Positions 60,087 through 64,000 of a DNA stretch of 64,000 nt are shown here, piece after piece. The notes below the pieces were generated by a model, which searched no databases, was not told where the DNA came from, and was given only the letters and a program-made list of their open reading frames with translations. The stretch is from an uncultured Slackia sp. (GTDB lineage: Bacteria > Actinomycetota > Coriobacteriia > Coriobacteriales > Eggerthellaceae), in NCBI RefSeq assembly GCF_959608125.1, contig NZ_CAUHPG010000005.1, forward strand, positions 27,922 through 91,921. The letters run 5' to 3'. Numbering within the stretch: the first letter of the stretch is position 1; each line of letters begins with the position of its first letter. Both the position numbers and the translations under genes were made by a program.

Positions 60087-62747
60087 TTATTCAGCTGCCT
60101 CCGCCAATTGGCGTAGCACATATTGCAAGATGCCGCCATGGGCCATATAGGCGCCTTCGGTCGGCGTATCCACACGTACTATAGCCTGGAATTCGACCGA
60201 CGAGCCGTCCTGGCGCGAAGCCGTTACCTTCACCGTGCGAGGCTCAGGAAGCTGCGGGGTGCCGTCGCCGAATTCGACTCGTTCTATCGAGAACGTCTCG
60301 GTACCATCCAGGCCGAGGCTTTCGACGCTTTCGCCTTCGAGGAACTGGAGCGGGAGAATGCCCATGCCCACGAGGTTCGAACGGTGGATACGCTCGAAGC
60401 TTTCCGCGAACACCGCCCGTATGCCCAAAAGCAACGGGGCCTTAGCAGCCCAGTCGCGCGACGACCCGCTGCCATACATCTTCCCCGCCAGCACCACGCA
60501 GGGAATACCTTGCTGGGCGTAATGTTCGGACGCCTCGAAGATGCTTGCAATCTCCCCCGTCGTGAAGTCGCGGGTGTAACCGCCGTTGCGGCCGTCGGCG
60601 AGAATGTTGGACAGCTTCACATTGCCGAAACCGCCGCGAGCCATTACTTCGTGATTGCCGCGACGGGCTCCGTAGGTGTTGAACATCTCGTCAGCGACGC
60701 CGCGCTCCCTCAGGTAGCGCGCCGCAGGGCTGTCGGCCGCGATGCTTCCCGCGGGAGAGATATGATCCGTCGTGATGAAGTCGCGCACGTTCACAAGCAC
60801 ACGCGCGCCATCGATCGCTTCGCAGCCGTCGAGTTCGCGGCGCATGCCCTCGAAGTACGGCGCCTTGCGCACATAGGTGGAACCTGCATCCCAGGCGAAG
60901 ATATCGCTCGGGGCGACCTCGAGAGCCTTCCAGGCGTCGGTGCCCTCGTAGAGGCCCTTGCCGCCCTCGTCGAACAGCTCCTCGGTCACGAACTCGGCGA
61001 CGACGCCGGCGACTTCTTCGTCGCTCGGCCAGATGTCGCGCAGATACACGGGCTCGCCCGCCGCATCGGTTCCGAGCGGGTCGGATTCGAAATCGAACTC
61101 CATGGTTCCCGCCATCGCGTACGCGACGACCAGGGCCGGGGAGCACAGGTAATTCTGGGAGACATCAGGAGAGATGCGGCCATCGAAATTGCGGTTGCCG
61201 GACAAGACGCTCGTCAGCTCGATATCCTCGGCGATATCATGCATCTGCGGCCACACGGGACCGGAGTTGCCGATGCAACTCATGCAGCCGAAACCGCAGG
61301 TCGAGAATCCAAGCTCAGCCAAAGGAGCGGCCAGGCCCGCGCGCTCGAGCATCAGCTGCGTCGCATGGCTACCGGGCGCCATGACACGCTTGACCCACGG
61401 CTTGGCCTGCAAGCCTGCTTCGCGGGCATGCTTCGCGACAAGGCCGCATGCGACCATCATCGCGGGATCAGTCGCCGTCGTGCAGCTCGTCACCGCCGCG
61501 ATGGCGATAGCGCCATGCGTCAGATCGAACGACGAGCCCGCGAAGTCGACCGTGCGGACCGTGGAAGAATCAAGCCCGCGCTCGGCGCAGATGTCGACGA
61601 AGCGAGCGCGAGCCGCATCCGCCGCGAACCTATTATGAGGACGGCTCGGGCCGGCAAGGCTGCGCTCGACGCTCGAAAGATCGAGCTCGACCACATCGCT
61701 GTACACGCGTTCGGCACCGTCGTTCCACAGGCCTTGAGCTTTCGCATAGCCTTCGACTAGTTCGACCTGCTCGTTGGAGCGTCCGGTAAGACGCAGATAC
61801 TCGAGCGTACGCTCATCGAACGGGAACAGGGTGCACGTGCAGCCGTATTCCGGGGTCATGTTGGCGATACAGGCGCGCTGCGTAGCGGAAAGCGTCGAAA
61901 CGCCTTCGCCAAAGCATTCGACAAAGCATCCGACAACGCCTTTTTCACGCAGCATCTGGGCAAATGTCAAAGCGGCATCCATCGCCGAGACGCCCTCGCG
62001 CAAAGCCCCGGTCAAGTGCACGCCGATAACGCGCGGCACGAGCGTCGTGATAGGCTGGCCCAACGCAGCCGCCTCGGCCTCGATACCGCCGACGCCCCAC
62101 GAAAGCACGCCGATTCCGTTCGCCGTAGTAGTATGGCTGTCGGTTCCAACCACAGTGTCGAAATACGCGACGTCTTCTCCGTCGCCCCCGCCGACCATAA
62201 CGCCCGTGGCGAAACGCTCGACGTTGATTTGATGGCAGATACCCGCTCCGGGAGGTACGATGCGCACGTTCTCGAAGGAGTCCTGCGCCCATTTCAAGAA
62301 ACGATAACGTTCTTCATTACGGGCGAATTCCATTTCCATGTTCTTCTCAAGCGCGCCGGGACAGCATGCGACATCGGCGATAACCGAATGGTCGACAACT
62401 AGATCCAAAGGAATCTGGGGATTGATGCGCGCAGGGTCGCCGCCCAGGTCACGAGCAGCCTCGCGCATCACGGCGAGGTCGACGAATACGGGGACACCCG
62501 TGAAGTCCTGCAAAAGAACGCGAGCGGGCATGTATTCGATTTCGCCGCCCTGCTCGCCTGCAAGGCCCGCCGAAACGACGCGCTCTGCGAAAATGCGAGC
62601 GGTCTCGTCGTCGGATGCATTGCGCAAGACGTTTTCAAGCAAGATGCGCAAAGAGAACGGAAGGCGGTCGGCGCCTTCCACAGAGAGCACGGGATAATAC
62701 CAAAGAGTGCGGCCTCCCGCATCGAGAACCGAAGTGCGATCTCCCAT
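60087..62747 (-). CDS. acnA: Aconitate hydratase A
   Basis: Interconverts citrate and isocitrate. The 886-aa protein has DFTGVPVFVDLAVMR, PLDLVVDHSV, VPPGAGICHQINVE, TDSHTTTANG, the cluster cysteines in VTSCTTATDPAM and CGFGCMSCIGNSGP, and the C-terminal swivel domain MYGSGSSRDWAAKAPLLLG. Length fits AcnA/IRP-type. ACGGAGG precedes the ATG. The upstream region carries an inverted repeat at 62891-62911. Confidence 0.95.
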   Translation of the reverse strand: MGDRTSVLDAGGRTLWYYPVLSVEGADRLPFSLRILLENVLRNASDDETARIFAERVVSAGLAGEQGGEIEYMPARVLLQDFTGVPVFVDLAVMREAARDLGGDPARINPQIPLDLVVDHSVIADVACCPGALEKNMEMEFARNEERYRFLKWAQDSFENVRIVPPGAGICHQINVERFATGVMVGGGDGEDVAYFDTVVGTDSHTTTANGIGVLSWGVGGIEAEAAALGQPITTLVPRVIGVHLTGALREGVSAMDAALTFAQMLREKGVVGCFVECFGEGVSTLSATQRACIANMTPEYGCTCTLFPFDERTLEYLRLTGRSNEQVELVEGYAKAQGLWNDGAERVYSDVVELDLSSVERSLAGPSRPHNRFAADAARARFVDICAERGLDSSTVRTVDFAGSSFDLTHGAIAIAAVTSCTTATDPAMMVACGLVAKHAREAGLQAKPWVKRVMAPGSHATQLMLERAGLAAPLAELGFSTCGFGCMSCIGNSGPVWPQMHDIAEDIELTSVLSGNRNFDGRISPDVSQNYLCSPALVVAYAMAGTMEFDFESDPLGTDAAGEPVYLRDIWPSDEEVAGVVAEFVTEELFDEGGKGLYEGTDAWKALEVAPSDIFAWDAGSTYVRKAPYFEGMRRELDGCEAIDGARVLVNVRDFITTDHISPAGSIAADSPAARYLRERGVADEMFNTYGARRGNHEVMARGGFGNVKLSNILADGRNGGYTRDFTTGEIASIFEASEHYAQQGIPCVVLAGKMYGSGSSRDWAAKAPLLLGIRAVFAESFERIHRSNLVGMGILPLQFLEGESVESLGLDGTETFSIERVEFGDGTPQLPEPRTVKVTASRQDGSSVEFQAIVRVDTPTEGAYMAHGGILQYVLRQLAEAAE

Positions 62748-62890
62748 GAAGAACCTCCGTCGTAATATTCGAACAGATATGCTGCGCCATGCCTGAAAAC
62801 GAAACCTATCGGATCGCGCATATTCGTGGAAAAGCCTGAATCGACCCTACAAAAAACCCGCTCGAAGCAAAGTGCAACGTTCGTATCATA

Positions 62891-62911
62891 CCATTCGCTT
62901 TAGTCGAATGG
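62891..62911. repeat. Inverted repeat upstream of acnA
   Basis: CCATTCG-CTTTAGT-CGAATGG, 7-bp arms and 7-nt spacer, adjoining a TATGAT -10-like element on the minus strand. Possible regulatory site. Confidence 0.35.
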
Positions 62912-62976
62912 AGCATACGATTCCGTCACCGGTATACCTCGAGCGGATATGCAAGATATGAAATAGCTTGATGCGC

Positions 62977-63588
62977 TTACTCGGCATTAAGCTTGTCGAG
63001 GATCTGCTGGGCCCTCTTCTTCAACGAACCCTTAGCATTGCGCGCATCGAACTCCATGCGGGCCTTCAAAGCATCGGCCACTTCCGAGTCGAGGTCGCTT
63101 TCGGAGAACAGCGCGATAGCGGCAAGCATCTCATGGAATTCGACATCGCCGTGATAGCATTGGATAGCCTCGTCGATAAGCGGCCAAACCTTAATGCTTC
63201 GTTCCTGGGATGTAGAGCCGATACGGCACAAGAAACGAACAGCCGCCAAATGCAGCGGGCCGGAATCCTCGTCGAACAAGGCACCCTCGGCACCAGGCAG
63301 GGCGCTTTCACATCGATCGGCATCAAATGGAACGAGGGCGGTCAGGATATCGAGGGATTCCCAACGGGTCTGAGCTTCGGGCCTCTCGAGAGCGTTGATG
63401 ACGACATCAAGGTAAGGAAGCATCGCCTCCGGCTGAGCGGCCGCCACAAACGAAAGCGTCGAGGCCGTGTTCTGACGAGTACGACGCGAAGAGCTGTCCA
63501 TGCGTTCGATAAGTCCCTCGAGGATATCTTTGTTTCCGAGCGCCACGTGCGCAAGCTGCTCGCGCTGAGCCTTAATAGTCTCTGACAT
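62977..63588 (-). CDS. HEAT-repeat-like helical protein
   Basis: A 203-aa soluble, all-helical protein with repeating helix pairs, for example RTRQNTASTLSFVAAAQPEA, then YLDVVINALERPEAQTRWES, then AVRFLCRIGSTSQERSIKV. This resembles HEAT/armadillo-type scaffolds. There is no catalytic motif. GGGATGAAAG near the ATG gives a weak site. Function unknown; it lies 229 bp upstream of acnA on the same strand. Confidence 0.7.
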   Translation of the reverse strand: MSETIKAQREQLAHVALGNKDILEGLIERMDSSSRRTRQNTASTLSFVAAAQPEAMLPYLDVVINALERPEAQTRWESLDILTALVPFDADRCESALPGAEGALFDEDSGPLHLAAVRFLCRIGSTSQERSIKVWPLIDEAIQCYHGDVEFHEMLAAIALFSESDLDSEVADALKARMEFDARNAKGSLKKRAQQILDKLNAE

Positions 63589-63939
63589 GCTTTCATCCCA
63601 TCTCGATTATTGAATTCACGTAATGATTTCTACAATAGAATAGCAGGTCAGCAGGCTCAACCTGAATCAAAGCGTCTTGACTCCACGGAAAAGACGGGGG
63701 CAAAACGTCCAGGATCGGCATAATCGCCAGGACTCATCATGGAAACATCGCCCGAGTTGAAACGTGCAGGCAACCGCCGCTTACCCCCTTTGAAAATGTC
63801 AGGGTCTCTTTCTTTAACATATGCAAGAAGCACAATACGAAAAAACGCCTGGAGGCCGAAGCCTTCCAGACGTTTTTCGCGCCCGAAAGGCGCAACGCTG
63901 TCGCATGCGTATGTAAAATAAAAAAAGGTCCGAAGACCC
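63589..63939. other. Intergenic region with tandem terminators
   Basis: About 350 bp with no confidently supported gene. It holds two minus-strand hairpin terminators and a 38-codon frame (63657-63773, TTG start behind AAAGGGGG, no stop interruptions) whose coding status is uncertain. Confidence 0.5.
63839..63880 (-). terminator. Terminator-like hairpin
   Basis: Stem of about 14 bp with one mismatch (63842-63855 / 63863-63876) around an AAACG/CGTTT base; T runs on both strands, so bidirectional. Confidence 0.7.
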
Positions 63940-63940
63940 T
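63917..63940 (-). terminator. Terminator near right edge
   Basis: GGTC-CGAA-GACC hairpin followed on the minus strand by seven T residues; it would end a minus-strand gene coming from beyond the right edge. Confidence 0.65.
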
Positions 63941-64000
63941 TATAAGGCGCGAAGCGCCCCGCGCGAGCGCGACGACCCTGCCTTCCGCGGACTGCACCGC
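63940..64000 (-). CDS. Possible 3' end of a gene cut by the window edge
   Basis: A minus-strand frame enters from the right edge and ends at a TAA (63940-63942) directly before two terminators. Only about 19 arginine-rich codons are visible, so the product cannot be named. Confidence 0.25.
   Translation of the reverse strand, partial: RCSPRKAGSSRSRGALRAL

Noticed and set aside
58034..60184. 716-codon plus-strand frame
   Set aside because: Antisense to the 638-aa surface protein, which has a ribosome site, membrane segments and a terminator.
63737..63997. 86-codon minus-strand frame near right edge
   Set aside because: Crosses two terminators and lacks a supported start; better explained as intergenic.

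Overview
The window looks like a chromosomal segment of a high-GC anaerobe of the class Coriobacteriia, most likely family Eggerthellaceae. This is inferred from the GC-rich coding style, the housekeeping gene order, a Tat-exported DMSO-reductase-type molybdoenzyme operon, a LuxR-type mini-regulator, and acetyl-type MetA with MetY. No species is assigned. There is no rRNA, CRISPR array, insertion sequence or prophage; the two RNA genes are tRNAs.

From 0 to 22 kb lies core information-processing machinery, nearly all on the minus strand. It comprises obgE-proB (proB runs off the left edge), rplU-rpmA, polA, a divergent LtaS-like sulfatase, tRNA-Met and rpoD. Then follows one long run rimP-nusA-infB-rbfA-nrnA-truB-ribF-(58-aa membrane protein)-dnaG. 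A plus-strand DUF2252 gene sits between rpmA and obgE, which are normally adjacent. NusA carries a C-terminal zinc-knuckle-like tail, and the ylxR gene usually found between nusA and infB is absent.

From 22 to 26.5 kb are small housekeeping genes: HAD phosphatase, dtd, DUF4230, YbjQ-type protein, DUF2871, trpS and a YigZ-family gene.

From 26.5 to 32.7 kb is the most unusual block. Seven minus-strand genes encode, in transcription order, a stand-alone LuxR HTH protein, a HemX/CcsA-like membrane protein, a glutamyl-tRNA-reductase (HemA) relative that has lost both its catalytic cysteine and its NADPH-binding glycine motif, a NirJ2-type radical SAM/SPASM protein, and a lipoprotein-permease-ATPase importer of the iron-chelate/heme/cobalamin class. 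The working inference is a tetrapyrrole import and conversion locus in which HemA has been repurposed.

From 32.8 to 38 kb are two ABC-F ATPases (the first with a long leader) and a GntR-slipin pair. From 38 to 43.5 kb lies a dmsA-dmsB-torD-nrfD operon, preceded by an AT-rich, palindrome-dense promoter region.

From 43.7 to 55 kb are a GT51 glycosyltransferase, an aldehyde dehydrogenase, a thioesterase, divergent metA/metY with structured leaders (O-acetylhomoserine sulfhydrylation route to methionine), a PAP2 phosphatase, murB, an ArsC-like protein, and an operon of a Cys-rich CW-type protein with two flavoproteins. From 55 to 64 kb are tRNA-Glu, a YbaK deacylase, a DUF4013-like membrane protein, rplJ-rplL with a recognisable L10 leader and attenuator, a large surface-anchored protein of unknown function, aconitase and a HEAT-repeat protein. 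A gene fragment may enter at the right edge.
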